Below are positions 26,951 to 38,500 of a stretch of 64,000 nt of DNA, piece by piece. The position numbers and the translations under genes are program-made. Below the pieces are notes generated by a model. It saw nothing but the letters and a program-made list of their open reading frames with translations, ran no database searches and was not told the origin of the DNA. The number at the start of each line of letters is the position of its first letter. Position 1 is the first letter of the stretch. Origin of the DNA: Linnemannia elongata (lineage: Eukaryota > Mortierellomycota > Mortierellomycetes > Mortierellales > Mortierellaceae); the NCBI GenBank assembly GCA_036320915.1, contig JAXBDG010000022.1:372001-436000 (forward strand), in the 5' to 3' direction.

Positions 26951-27229
26951 ATGAAAGCCATTCAAGTTATCACCTTGCTTGCATTTGCTGCCAGCTGCTC
27001 CGCCCGTATGTGTCAAGATGGGTCCTTGGGGTTCCCTGGATGCACCAGACGATCCGCTTTGCACAGTTGCATTGATTTTTGCGAAGAGGCCAATCCCGAT
27101 ATATGCAATGTGCCAGGCACAGGATGTCTGGTTAAGGCAACATGCGAGACCCCCGCAGGTGGTTCTGTACCATATGCCTGCTGCGAGTGTGGATGTCGCC
27201 AAGGAGACAATTCCTGTGAACGCAAATAG
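26951..27229 (+). CDS. Small secreted cysteine-rich protein (unidentified family)
   Basis: The single exon codes 92 aa. I chose the ATG at 26951 because it begins the signal peptide directly (MKAIQVITLLAFAASCSA); the in-frame ATG at 26915 would bury it behind 12 extra residues. Cleavage after about residue 18 leaves a mature chain of about 74 residues with 12 cysteines in the pattern C-x9-C-x8-C-x3-C-x7-C-x6-C-x5-C-x11-CC-x-C-x-C-x6-C, implying up to six disulfides. There is no anchor and no intron in the coding part. I do not recognise the family; the size, charge and cysteine number fit a secreted antimicrobial, toxin-like or effector-type peptide, but no activity can be claimed. It lies between a degenerate repeat array and the PCF11 3' end, outside any conserved gene block. 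Confidence 0.75.
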   Translation: MKAIQVITLLAFAASCSARMCQDGSLGFPGCTRRSALHSCIDFCEEANPDICNVPGTGCLVKATCETPAGGSVPYACCECGCRQGDNSCERK

Positions 27230-27611
27230 CTCCTATGCTAGCCTGTAGTGTTCCGATGAATATACGTAGTAATGTATGTTGTATGAAATGCAAGATAATC
27301 TAATGTAGTAGGATTGGGGAAAACCCCTTAGAGAATTTCTTTTCATAGAGCTACGGACCACGTAGCAGATCCAGGATAGAGACGTGTACTTCTTCTGAGG
27401 AGCATGATTTGATGACTTAACAGTTAGAGATTGAGACCCGCGAGAAACGTGAGCGAGAGTGTTGACATTCTTGGTGCCTTTTTTATTTTTTTTCTTTTTC
27501 TCTTCACTTCGCTCCAGAAAAAAATAAAATAAAAACTCGCGCGTAGATCGAAAAATCAATAAGAAAAACGCGTACGCGACAAGACGCGACAGTCCCTATC
27601 ATCAAGTGGTT

Positions 27612-27648
<37 letters not shown>

Positions 27649-27718
27649 TAAAATACTAATTTTATTGTCCTTGCAATGGTTTGTTTCAAATTGTGAGAGG
27701 GAGAAAAGAGGACCAAAT
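27230..27718. other. Spacer with long poly(T) tract
   Basis: These 489 bp lie between the convergent secreted-peptide and PCF11 genes. They contain a T-rich run at 27478-27500 and an uninterrupted run of about 35 T at 27613-27647. No gene is recognised. Confidence 0.6.
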
Positions 27719-30700
27719 CTATGAATCCTCCGAGAGGATGGATTTCTTAGAAGCCAATTGTGATTCCTCTTCGTTGTCGATCTCAAGCTAAATCAGACAC
27801 AAAAAAAAATGGGACGGTAAGCACAAGGGACTTTTCACTCTTAAATAGTTGAAGAGCCATCAAACGAAGAAGAAAAATCGTGGCGAGTTCTTACCTTGCG
27901 CTTCAAGGAAGTAGGCAGATCAGAATCCGTAGTACTAGCAGCAGCAGCAAGAGTCATGTCATGATCCTTGGTATCCTCCAGTGCTTGTGCGTGTTGATCA
28001 CTTTCCATTTTCAGCTCTGGCTTGATGTCTTCCTTCATGTCCTCGTCTTTGATGTCCATCTGTGCAGTGGTTGAGGTGGTATCGCTCAACTCGGAGCCGG
28101 TTGGGAGGGTTGATGATAATGATGGTGACGCGGCTGATGTGGATTCTGCAGCTGCGATGGCGACGGCGGCGGCATTGGCGGCAGCCGCAGCGGCAGCCTG
28201 TCGCGCGGTTGAACGGACCAAGTCTGCATGGCATGTCGCATGATAAATCTGGAAACGCGAACCACACAATCCCCGCACAAAAGGAGGGGAAAAAAAGAGT
28301 ATCAGCCAAAGCACATCAGACTCAAAACATCTAAAGTTTTCAATATTCAAACTTCTACACGAGCCAACTCTCACAATCCTACTCCTATAATCTAAATCAA
28401 TTCTTACCATTTTATCGACAACGACCGCGTTCTTGTAAGACCATTCTTCTTCAGCCTCGTTCCAGACCTTAATAAACTTTTCTTTACAGATTGAACATCC
28501 CTTAGCGATCAGAGACGAGACATTGGCGATCGCCTCACGATCGTCTCCACAAAGACCCTGCGCCAAAGTCGCTTCAGACACGATCTGTTCCTTCATGGCT
28601 GCAATCTCCTCCTGGAGAGCCTGCTCATCCTTGCTGGTTTTGTTCACACCTGACGCGAAATCAAAGAATACGGGCTGTTGACTCTGGCTCAGGTCACCCT
28701 CACGAGAATGGATCCAGTCCTAGGTGAGAAGGTGGCACGAACATTTTTGTTGGTCAGTGGGGAAAAGATACAAGCATTAAGCGCGTAAGCATAAACAGAA
28801 AGGAAAGCTAGTCAGCGGAAAAAGGGACATAGGCGCTCACCTCTTCGCCGACGAGCCAGCTACGGGAATGACTCTTCTTGGCCTTGTCCTTCATACGACG
28901 GTTTTGACGGAAGTGCCAGTCAAGATGAGAGTCCATCTTTTTCTGAGCATCTGCTGACTTTGGGCAACGGTAACCACACTGGTTGCACTGCAGTGGGGGT
29001 GTTCCATACATCACTTGGATTGCTGCAGGTCTCCTCCTATTTGAGCAACGTAACAGAAGAAAATGTTAAATTAGCATCACGCTTTGTAAACAAATACAAA
29101 GGGGTAGCGCAGGCAGGAGTGTGCATTTACCGTTGGATGTCTTGACTGCTCAGCTCAATTAGGCCAAGGGACATGACGCTACGATCCTGCTCACTCTGGT
29201 CTGCCCGATCTAATGTTGGAGGTGTCAAGGCTGGTCCAGGAGCAGATGTGAGAGGGAGAGGGATGGGCATTGGAGGGGGCGGAGTACCTCCCATCATAGG
29301 CGACTGTGGGTTACGGTTCAAGTTTGCAAGTGCGCCATTGGGTCCCAAAAGACCTGACTGCATCAAACTGGCAAAGAGGTTAGCTGCAGGGGCTCCTGGG
29401 AGACTAGGTGGGGTGGGTGCGTTGGGCATAGTGGGGATTGGCATTGGTGGCATGGGCATGGGCATCGAGCGAGGAGGGATAGGCATTGGAAGACCTCCAG
29501 GCATTGGAATGCCCGCTGGTGGGATCGGCATTGAAAGTGGGGCACCCATCATGTGGGAGCTGGGAATCGATCCAGGCTGGAACTGTGGTGGGAAGTGAGG
29601 TGGTGGAAAAGGCATATTAGGAGGGAGGGGCATGGTAGGAGGTTGAGGAGGCTGAGGAGGCTGAGGAGGCTGAGGAGGCTGCATGGGCGGCATGGACCCA
29701 GGGATCATGTTGGGTGGCATTGGCGACGATACAGTGGGCATCCCGCCCTGAGGGAAGACTGGGAGAACTGGGGGAGCTGGGGCAGGAGTCCAAAGTTGTG
29801 CCAGCTGTTGACGGATGATGTTTGAGCTCTCAGGTGTCAACTGGGTCGTCTTGACAAGAGACTCCAACTATGGAAGTGATCGCGGGGAAGAATTTGTTGA
29901 TCGTGATTAGTCATTGTCAATGTGGTGATGATGTTGATGGAGAAGAAGCTGTGGTTTCACCCCCCTCTTTTTCTTCTTTGCACCATATCCACATGCTAGG
30001 ATGTCAGGCACCATCGCAGGAACAGAAAAGTCCAAAGATGTTATTTTTGACCCTGATTTTTTGTTTATCATCGCATATGCTGTTTCTCATTCTCTCACTA
30101 TACATAATCCATTTCTGCACGATCCTATTCATATTGATGGTGGATGGGAAACAAACCTGCTGAAGAATGCCGACCTGCTTTGCGCTGGCCTGATCGTTAG
30201 GGTTCATGATCATCGCGTGCTGCTTCTGAAGCATGAGAAGCTGGATATCCTTCAGCAGACCATTGTCGCCGCTAGATTCAACTGGTGCTGGTGGGGGCGT
30301 CGGCCGGTTTTGAGATCCATTGCTACCATACTATCAAAAGACAAGAGAAAGAGCCAGCATGGGAGTAAAAAGCAACCAAGTGGTAGAACCAGGGTGCACC
30401 AAGTAAGATTCCACAAGTAGAAAAGGAAGAAAAAGAGAGAACGGGCTTTGGTCAGAATCCTTCACAACACCTGCTCAAGTAGAAAATAGGGTGTCAATGA
30501 GATAGGAATAAAGGAAGCACGGAGGATGGACTTTTGTCCCGTCCCGTCCAAGGGCATTGCTTTCTAAGGAATAGCTATATCAAGAACATAGAATGCCATC
30601 AAGCTCCCGAGCTTGCTTGTCCGGACAGAACTGTAGCTTGCGGCACGCTGTAGTAGCTTCATCCGTCGACAGGCCAATCCTTCCGGTTCTCACGAAAGGC

Positions 30701-31883
30701 GACAAATGGTGTTCTGCCATTCCAACCAATGCATCGTTGCGAGCTCAGGTGAAAAGCGACATGCCTTTGCTGAGCATCATTTTTTTCTTTTTGTTTCTTT
30801 TATTTGCGAAGCGGTACAGCACATTTGCTGAAGAGGAGAGCATGTCTCCGCCGTGCAGGCGGATAGAAACAGTCGCGTATGCTCTCGAATGTTGTCCCGC
30901 AATGCTCAGTGTGTCCTGTTCGTGTCCCTGTCCGTGTCCGTATCCTATCCATGTTCACGTCCATGTCCATGTCTGTTTCCAGATGATGTTCCAAACAAAA
31001 GTGCGTAGTGATCTTGAATGACCATTAACGCTGCGTATCCAATCCGTGGATAGCTTCGAGTCGCACAGAAAAACAAATGAAAAGAAAGGACGCCTAACAA
31101 AAAGGCCTCAAAAAAAGAAGTATCTATGTTTTTCACACTAGGAAATAGACAGTCAGATGATGTGCAAGTATCGCTTACCATCTTATTGGTATTTTGTGAA
31201 TACGGATCCTCGCGCGAACGGTCCGATTGCTGAGGTTTGCCATGACTTGAGGACGGCTGGTAGGATCCCTGCTTCTGCTGACGCATTGAACGAACGCCTT
31301 GTTCAATTTTGGCGATAAGTTCCTTTGGGAACAACTGTGAGGTCCAGTTGGGCCATGTTCCAAGGACCTTTTCAAAGCTCGCCTTTGCTGAAGAGTCGAC
31401 TACGGCATAAGCGTCCAGGAATAGAGTAACGATTGTCCGCGCAAACAGGTTCAAGTAAGGACCGCCAACATTCTTGAGAATTGAGTCGATCAGGTACAAT
31501 GTTGGAAGCTTTTGGTTCGCGGGTGCCTATAAACGTTGAAAAGCCAAAGCAGTCGCCTATATTAGCCTTATTTGCTCACGAAACGCAATAAAAACAAACG
31601 ATTGAATTCAAATAGTTCGTACGGTTCTCAGTCGCTCCTCGATGGTCTGGACAATGACTTTGGAGACGCTTGCGTTTTCGCCGGCAGAGATGGTGAGGCT
31701 GGTGATGATGGGCTTAGAGTTGAATGTGAGGGTCGCGAGCTCGTTCCTGTAGAGCTGTCGAGCTTGGAAGGGATCGATGGGTTCTCTGTTCTGTCCTCCG
31801 CCTCCGCCTCCTGCTCCTCCTCCTCCATGCTGCTGTTGCTGCCTTTGCTGGGCTGGCTGGTGCTGGTACTGCTGCTGATACAT
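27719..31883 (-). CDS. PCF11: Pre-mRNA cleavage factor IA subunit Pcf11
   Basis: There are eight exons: 31883-31623, 31526-31179, 30330-30157, 29867-29131, 29036-28841, 28719-28408, 28248-27895 and 27787-27719 (816 aa). Residues about 35-150 are the RNA polymerase II CTD-interacting domain (ARQLYRNELATLTFNSKPII; LYLIDSILKNVGGPYLNLF). A Gln/Gly-rich leader precedes it. The middle is Pro/Met-rich, as in other Pcf11 proteins. Two zinc-finger motifs flank the region that binds Clp1: CNQCGYRC with two histidines at about 521-546, and CSICKEKF with HATCH at about 650-683. The protein acts in the nucleus in cleavage, polyadenylation and termination. Intron 2 (848 nt, 30331-31178) is by far the longest in the gene and holds a hexanucleotide-like repeat at 30915-30980. 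Confidence 0.93.
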
Positions 31884-32513
31884 GGTCGCAGGAAAACGAA
31901 AAGGAGGGAGGGGTCCACAAAGGGGTGTTATTTGTTAGATTGGTCGAACCGGGCAGGAAGGACGATGCAGTTTATGTTGTATTTGATTGAGTGAGGGCTG
32001 ATCGATCGATAAAAAGAATAGCTACGGAGAAGAGAAGGAAGGGGATAAAGGAATAAGAGGAAGTGAACGATGACAATGGATGACAAAGGAAGGGGAAGGA
32101 GAGAGAAGGGTGAGGTAAAGGACGGCGAAGAAATGGAAGGAAGAAAAGAATAAAAAAAAGAGTCGCATAGTGTGGGTGAGGGGTGGTGTCCTTGACTTTT
32201 GGATGAAATTGCAAAGCCACCTGACCCACAAAACGAAAAAGGCACTTGTGTGTATGTGTGGTGGCAATAGGCAACATAACAAACTCAGCTCAAGACACTC
32301 GGCACTTGTCAGTCATACTCATTTATACTCATTCATCAGGCCAGGGAGGCGAAGCAGGACAATCAAGCATAAACAACAACATTAATAAACAGGGTAAAAG
32401 ACTCAAGCCCGAACAGGACCCGAGGAAAGGAGCGACAGCAACTACAGTAACAACTACATCCACTCATTCACAGAACACAGACAACACACAGGCAACGACT
32501 ATATACGCGAGTC
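31884..32513. promoter_or_regulatory. Divergent promoter region between PCF11 and Fta4-like gene
   Basis: This 630-bp spacer lies between head-to-head genes. The left part is purine-rich on the plus strand (32030-32160). The right part (32380-32505) is A/C-rich leader. No gene is recognised. Confidence 0.5.
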
Positions 32514-33629
32514 ATGGCACTAGACGACAGTGTGCGTTTCGGACAGGCCCGATACTACCACGACAAGAAGGCATTCATCCACTCACAAGTCAGACTTCTC
32601 GAAGCTCCTATTACGCTGCCAAAGGATTGGAGAAACCGTCGAGCTAGACTGACAGCCGAAGGAGAACCATACAAATCAGTTCCAGACGCTGCAGTTACAG
32701 CTGCTCTTTCCAGAGGTATGTGGTCTAGCTATCTCTTCGGATTCTTCGTTTGCACGGGTATGCTGTATCACTGACTTCATTCTCATTTACCCACTCGATA
32801 TAATAGTTCACACTGATACTGAAAAGTCACTGCGACTGTCGTTCAACAGCCAGTCAATACGACAACTCTTGGAGCAGCTAGAGTCTAGCCAACATGATCT
32901 GAGGAAGAAGGCAAGCCAAGGAGGGATTATCATCAGGACAAAGTCAGTACCGGAACTTCTTGAGTCCGACTGGATCGAATCGTTCCCGCAGACTTGGCAG
33001 CACAGACAGGGCAATGACGCGAGGTCTTCAGAGGCACCACTCGACTCTTCTCGTGTTCAAAAGTATGCGGACCTTCGTTCCAGAATCGTCACCCTGCAAG
33101 CCAAGTATGAAACACTGAAGGAAAAGCATGAGTATTACAAGGTAAGCACACACTTCGTAATGGTAGCCTTGTTGCATTCGCATCATGTCCTCGCTCTGCT
33201 GATTTATAATTTCAATGGTTCCATGATAGAACTTGCAAAACGAGATTCAACAATTGGATGCCGGAGAGATTCAAAAGAACATGCTCACACCAGACTCTCA
33301 GGTGGTCAAGGAGCTCGAAAAGATGAAAGTTTTACGTAAGTCGCTTCTCTGTATGATTTGACAATGGAAATGCATGCATTATTCAGGTCGACTTACATAC
33401 CCATCTGTCAATTGTTAGTTCCAAAACTCATCAAGATATTGGACACAAGGCGGGATGCTCTCTCAGGGAAGCGGAAACGAAAGTCGGTATTCGATGACCC
33501 TGGTAAGGAACGCCCACACATAGCTGCAAGTTCTGTTTGTTCTTGACGCAAGCTAGGGGTTTTTTTTAACTGAGCGCTACTTTACTCTTCCTGTTATCAT
33601 TGACAGTGTTCGATGAGGTCAATCTTTAG
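32514..33629 (+). CDS. Kinetochore Sim4-complex subunit Fta4/CENP-U-like protein
   Basis: There are five exons: 32514-32715, 32807-33141, 33230-33335, 33419-33502 and 33607-33629 (249 aa). The N-terminal part has the pattern of the Fta4 family: KKAFIHSQVRLLEAPITLP, then DWRNR, a short linker, and SIRQLLEQLESSQHDL, followed by coiled-coil heptads (KYADLRSRIVTLQAKYETLKE). Fta4 (CENP-U) is part of the inner kinetochore CCAN/Sim4 complex. The last exon is 23 nt, giving the end VFDEVNL. If the final intron is kept, translation continues to 33546 with a different 15-residue end, so alternative termini are possible. The family is small and divergent; similarity is judged from pattern only. Confidence 0.6.
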
Positions 33630-35523
33630 GTCGTCCTTGATTGCTTGATTGTTTGCAAACAAAACTAAAAGGGAATAAAAAAAAAATGAACTTACAAGAT
33701 AAAAAAAGCACAGCGCCTTTTGAACCGTTTGATGCATTTGCATGTTGATGAAGGAGGCGTATGTTTACTATGGTCAATCATGCAGTGCACAGGATTGACC
33801 TTGGCCCGTTGGATGCATTATGCGAACAACGTGGGGTGTGACAAATTTGGTGGCAAATCAATTATGGTTTAACCATGCCAGGGTCTATTAAAATCGATGT
33901 GAGAAATGACTGGTAACAAGAGCAACGAACATATAACCATTGCCTTGTGCTGGGATCAAACAACTGCTACCATTGCCTATCAAGGAGAGATCATGAACCA
34001 TACCCCCTCCCTTCTTCGTCCTTCCCTCCTTCCTATTCATCCTCGTCCCCTTCCTTGCTTTCCCCAAAGCCCATCCTTGGCTTGGTTGATTGCTATCACT
34101 TGAGGCGCGGAGACAAAAAAAAAAAAAAAAAAAGCTGGACAACAACAACAATAACAACAACAACAACAATAACAACAACAACAACAAGAACAACAACAAA
34201 AAAAAAAAAAAAAAAAAGAAAAAACGGGAAAAAGTTGAGCAAGCTGCTATTATTATTTGCTTTTTGTTTCGAGTGAGCACTTGGCGGGAGACAAAACTAT
34301 GTCCCCATGTCTCCATTCTTATCCCACAAGGTCCACAACAATCAATGCCTCTCCCGAGCAACGAAATGGCCAAGAGGGAGACCAGGTGGTTGCTCTGATA
34401 TTGTTGCGGCGACAAGGCCTGATTGTGAACGAAGTGGCGTGCCCTCACGAGTGTACAAATGCGACAGACAGCGACTACAACCACACAAAGGCAATGCGAT
34501 GCTATGCAACCCCATGGCCACTCACTCACTCTACAAATAAAAATCAGGAATGCAAACGAAAATGACCATCGCATTCGCGTTATTTGCTATGCATCCTCGC
34601 AGGGGCGCCTGCCGCTGACAGAGGCATTTGACATTGTAACTGCTGTCGACAGAGTGATAGAAGGAGAGCAGTGAGAGATGGCAGTAATATGAGGCAGAGA
34701 CAAAGGTAAGGGAATAAAAAGGATAGTGAAGGACATGGCACCATTGACGGTTAATGGATCAGCATGGGCTCACCTGTTTGTTTTTTTTCTTGTTCTTTCA
34801 CACCGATGTCGGTATTGTTATTTATTATTGTTCTTTGCCAGTCCATGCTGTATGTTCATGTTGTGGTGGCAATGGTGGCAGAGACGAAGAGGGAGTTAGG
34901 TGTTCACTAGGCAGGGGTGTTTTTTAAGTAGTTGAAGGTGGCACAGGTGGGGACAATGTCAGTCTCGACGTTGTCGTAGCAATCGATCGCAATTATTTGC
35001 TGCTCACTTTTCCTTTTTTCTTTTCTCCCTCTTACTCCCTCTCTGTCCTTTGTCGTTGCCTCACCCTTCCCTCTTCACTCTCTCCTTCGACCCTCTCCTT
35101 CACATCTTCCTTACTTTTTACCATTCGCCATCACGTCCCTCCCTTCTTTCTTTTTCCTTTTTTCCTCTCCTTTCACTCACTCACACCATCCTGTTCCTTG
35201 CTTCCTTCCTTGTCTCGACCCTATAGGACAAGATCCTCTTTTTTTTCTTCTCGTTCTTCCTTTGTCTTCATACACACTCTGAACAACAAAGAAACAAAAA
35301 ATAAGAAAAAAAAGAAAGAAGGAGCATATTCACATCAGTTCCGAACAGAAAAAACTGCCTCGAGTGCAGAAAGAAGAGAAAGAAAGAGATTGAAAACCTT
35401 TCTTGCCCTTCCTCCCGTCCTCCTGTCCTTTTCCTTCCGTCCTTTTGAAAGTCTCCACATCTCCCAACCTGTCCCCGACTCGACCCTCTTCCCCCTCCGA
35501 CAACGAAGCCAACCCTCGCCAGG
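33630..35523. other. Long spacer with CAA microsatellite and C/T-rich leader
   Basis: These 1.9 kb hold no recognised gene. At 34117-34220 an A run, an imperfect (AAC)n array of about 60 bp and a second A run lie back to back. Positions 34995-35270 are strongly C/T-rich, then 35280-35400 becomes A/G-rich; this is probably the promoter and leader of CEP104. Long open frames here come from simple-sequence bias. Confidence 0.6.
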
Positions 35524-38500
35524 ATGCGGCCGTCCAACAAATCTGAAATCGCCCACCAGTTTGCTCAAAAGTCGCCCACAGCCCTTCGTGTGCGTACAAG
35601 GAGACGATCTCTCATTGGTCGCTCCAGAGCGTAAGGATATTTTTTTCTCTCCATCTCGAATCAACTTCTTTGTGACTAGAACGACAAATGAGTTTATTTA
35701 TTTCAGTTGTCTGATGCCTGGTGCTTCGTACTTGGATCCATTTACTCACCAAAAGAAACTTTTTTTCATACGCACGTACTTACAGTAGTGTGCCTTTTAA
35801 CGCTGGCTCACTTGGTTCACAGCACAAGAGACAGGAGGATGGTGGTGGGGCTGACCAGCTGATTGTCTCGCTGCGAGGTGGAGAGCGCGCTGCCAACTCG
35901 GCAGACGCCCCCTTGACAGGCATCCCCTTGCAGAGGAATGTCCACGCATTGCAGGAATATCTCATGGTCCTGGCCCCACAGCGCCTCCCCTATGAGATTC
36001 AGATGGCCTCAGGATGGGACACGGGATACCCCCCAGAGGAATTGGTCGGATTGATGCAGACATCGGTCGGAAAGGGATGGCACACGCCGAGGTAAACAGA
36101 GGAGTTAATTACGATGGTAGATTGGATTGGCGAGGAAGTCCTTTTGTGTTTGTCGCAAAAGGCGAACAATGCGAGAGGGGCAGACAGCGCAAAAAAAGTT
36201 TGAGTCTAGGCATTTCGATACGACTAGAAGGAAACGAAGAAAGAACGAGGAACTGACGCAGTGTCGTCAATTTCTTTGCTGTACGCATAGGTTCGGGAGC
36301 TACCCCCAGGATTTGGTGCTGAGGTTCTCTTGCGGACACTCCAGGATCCGACAGATTCAGATCTTGTCGCACCAGTACAAGATTGCCAGTAAACTCGACT
36401 TCTGGATGGGCTCCTGGAAGGGAACGCAGGATGTCCAGACGGATCCTTCAGGAACGGGCACTCAATCAGGACGTGAGAATAATAACGAATACGACAACAG
36501 CTTTGAGGGCAATGGCGAGATAACATTTGATCATGGTAACGATAACGACAATAACGATAGCCGTGGAGACTCGAGCGACGACAGCCAGAAGAAAAACCTC
36601 CCTGTGCTACAGTTTCAGAAACTCGGATCCATCTCATTCGACAGCAATGCCGCCTCAAATTACTCGAAGCGCGAACTGCGGTCTATCAACTTTGACGTCG
36701 AGGGCGAGTACCTGCGTGTGGTCATTCGGCAATGTCATGTCAACCCTCTCAACATCTACCACCAGGCAAGTCAGTGCTCTCGTGGTTGCATATCGCTCGA
36801 AGCATTTTCACCCCTGTGCGTTCGCACTTGATCCTGAATAGTCCTGACGGCTGACCCTGATGTTTATTTACCACAACAATACACTTCACAGGTTGCAATT
36901 TTGGCGTTGAACATTCTCGGAGAGCCACTTGAGGATGAACTTCTCGGAGAATCAGAGCGCCTCAACTTTGACGAGGTAGGGCTATGGACTTTACAAGCAT
37001 TGGATGTCTTTATTATCTACCGCAGGATAACAAAACATAACTAAATGTGCTATTTCGTTATTTTAGTTTGAGGTTGTCAACGGACCCGGCCATGGCCTTT
37101 CAGAGACATCGCTTGTTCACCCGGCCTTTCCAGTTCCCGAGATGTCTCATGAGACACATGTCCTCTCGGACACAGTGCGCGCTTTATCGATCTCAGACGT
37201 CAAGGACCAGCCTCTGAACTATATGGACCCAGAAATACAGAATCTTGTAAACGGATTCATCAAAGCAAAACAGGATGCCGTCAGAGGTAAACCTCTTTAG
37301 ATACCGCGCGTTCGCTATCGAGGCAAGTTAAGGCTGGACAAATAACTCACATTTTTTCTGCGACAACGTTATAGTGGAAGATTTCCCATCGGCCAAGCGA
37401 TTCAAGTCTGGCTATGAAGAAATGATAATGGTTAGTCTGGGCTCGTTTTATTCACCCCTCGCCTCATTGCAAAATGCATGCTCCTTCAGGATATATTTCA
37501 GTTTCATGTATTCACGTAAGCGCTCTTTGCGTTTCATTTTTCTCGACTCTTAGTTTGCGGAAGATATTCAGGCGCTTGATACTCAAAAGTACGAGGCGGC
37601 TGAGAACGAGGAGTTTGACCTGGCGCAGGAATTGAAGGTACACATTGAACATTGCGAGTTCGAGATGCCAGGGGGGAGCATGAATATCCTGAACATGTCA
37701 CTCTAATGCTCCTATTTGTGGCGGACCCTTTGTTTTACTTTATTGTACATGTAGGCGAAGGCGGCTGATGTGAAGGTCAGGATGTACGCCCAACTTGCCT
37801 TGAATGGATTCAGTATCACATGGACAGATGCCTTAGCGGTTGTTTCCATTCCTTCGTTCGAAGAGCAAGCGTCTGAAGAACCAGTGGTGACCGAAAAACC
37901 ACGTACCGTTGCAAGGGTATGAAGCGTTTTACGGATTGCGAAAACTCTGCGTACGCTGTCGCAACTCTGGTGAAACTGAATGCTGACCTATATATTGACA
38001 CCGCCATATCTAGAGCTACTCAGCGAGCCATTTGCCACGAGCGTTGGATCCGCGCAATTCGTCGAGTGGCAGCGCTGGAAGTGTTGGTCGACGGGATCCT
38101 ATCAGCCGAAAAAGCATCCCCGTTCCTGTCAGTCTGAATCGGAGTGCATCCATTACCAGTGACAACAGCTCGGACCCGGACAAGACGAGAAGAGAGGAAC
38201 AATCGAGTAACATCCCTGTATCATTCCCAAGATCTCAAGGCTCTAATACTGGACGGCACTCAACAAGCAATGCCAGTTTCTCAAGGACATTATTGCCACC
38301 GACTTCTTTGCCAACTTTCAAGAGCCACTCTCGAACTCAGCAAACGTCAGCAATACTGGATAATATCAAGGAGCTCGGACCTTTGGATATGCCCGTCCCT
38401 TCAACTGGCGGTCCAGACGAGGAGGACGAGGAGAAATTGTATCAACTGTCGGAGCAGGAACTGAAGACATATGCATTCACACTTGAGGTCTTTTCGGAGA

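Noticed and set aside
34090..34574. Asn/Lys-rich frame (plus strand) and its antisense Leu-rich frame
   Set aside because: They come from the (AAC)n microsatellite flanked by A runs.
34997..35788. 263-aa plus-strand frame upstream of CEP104
   Set aside because: Ser/Phe/Leu/Pro-rich frame produced by the C/T-rich leader; its end overlaps the CEP104 first exons in another frame.
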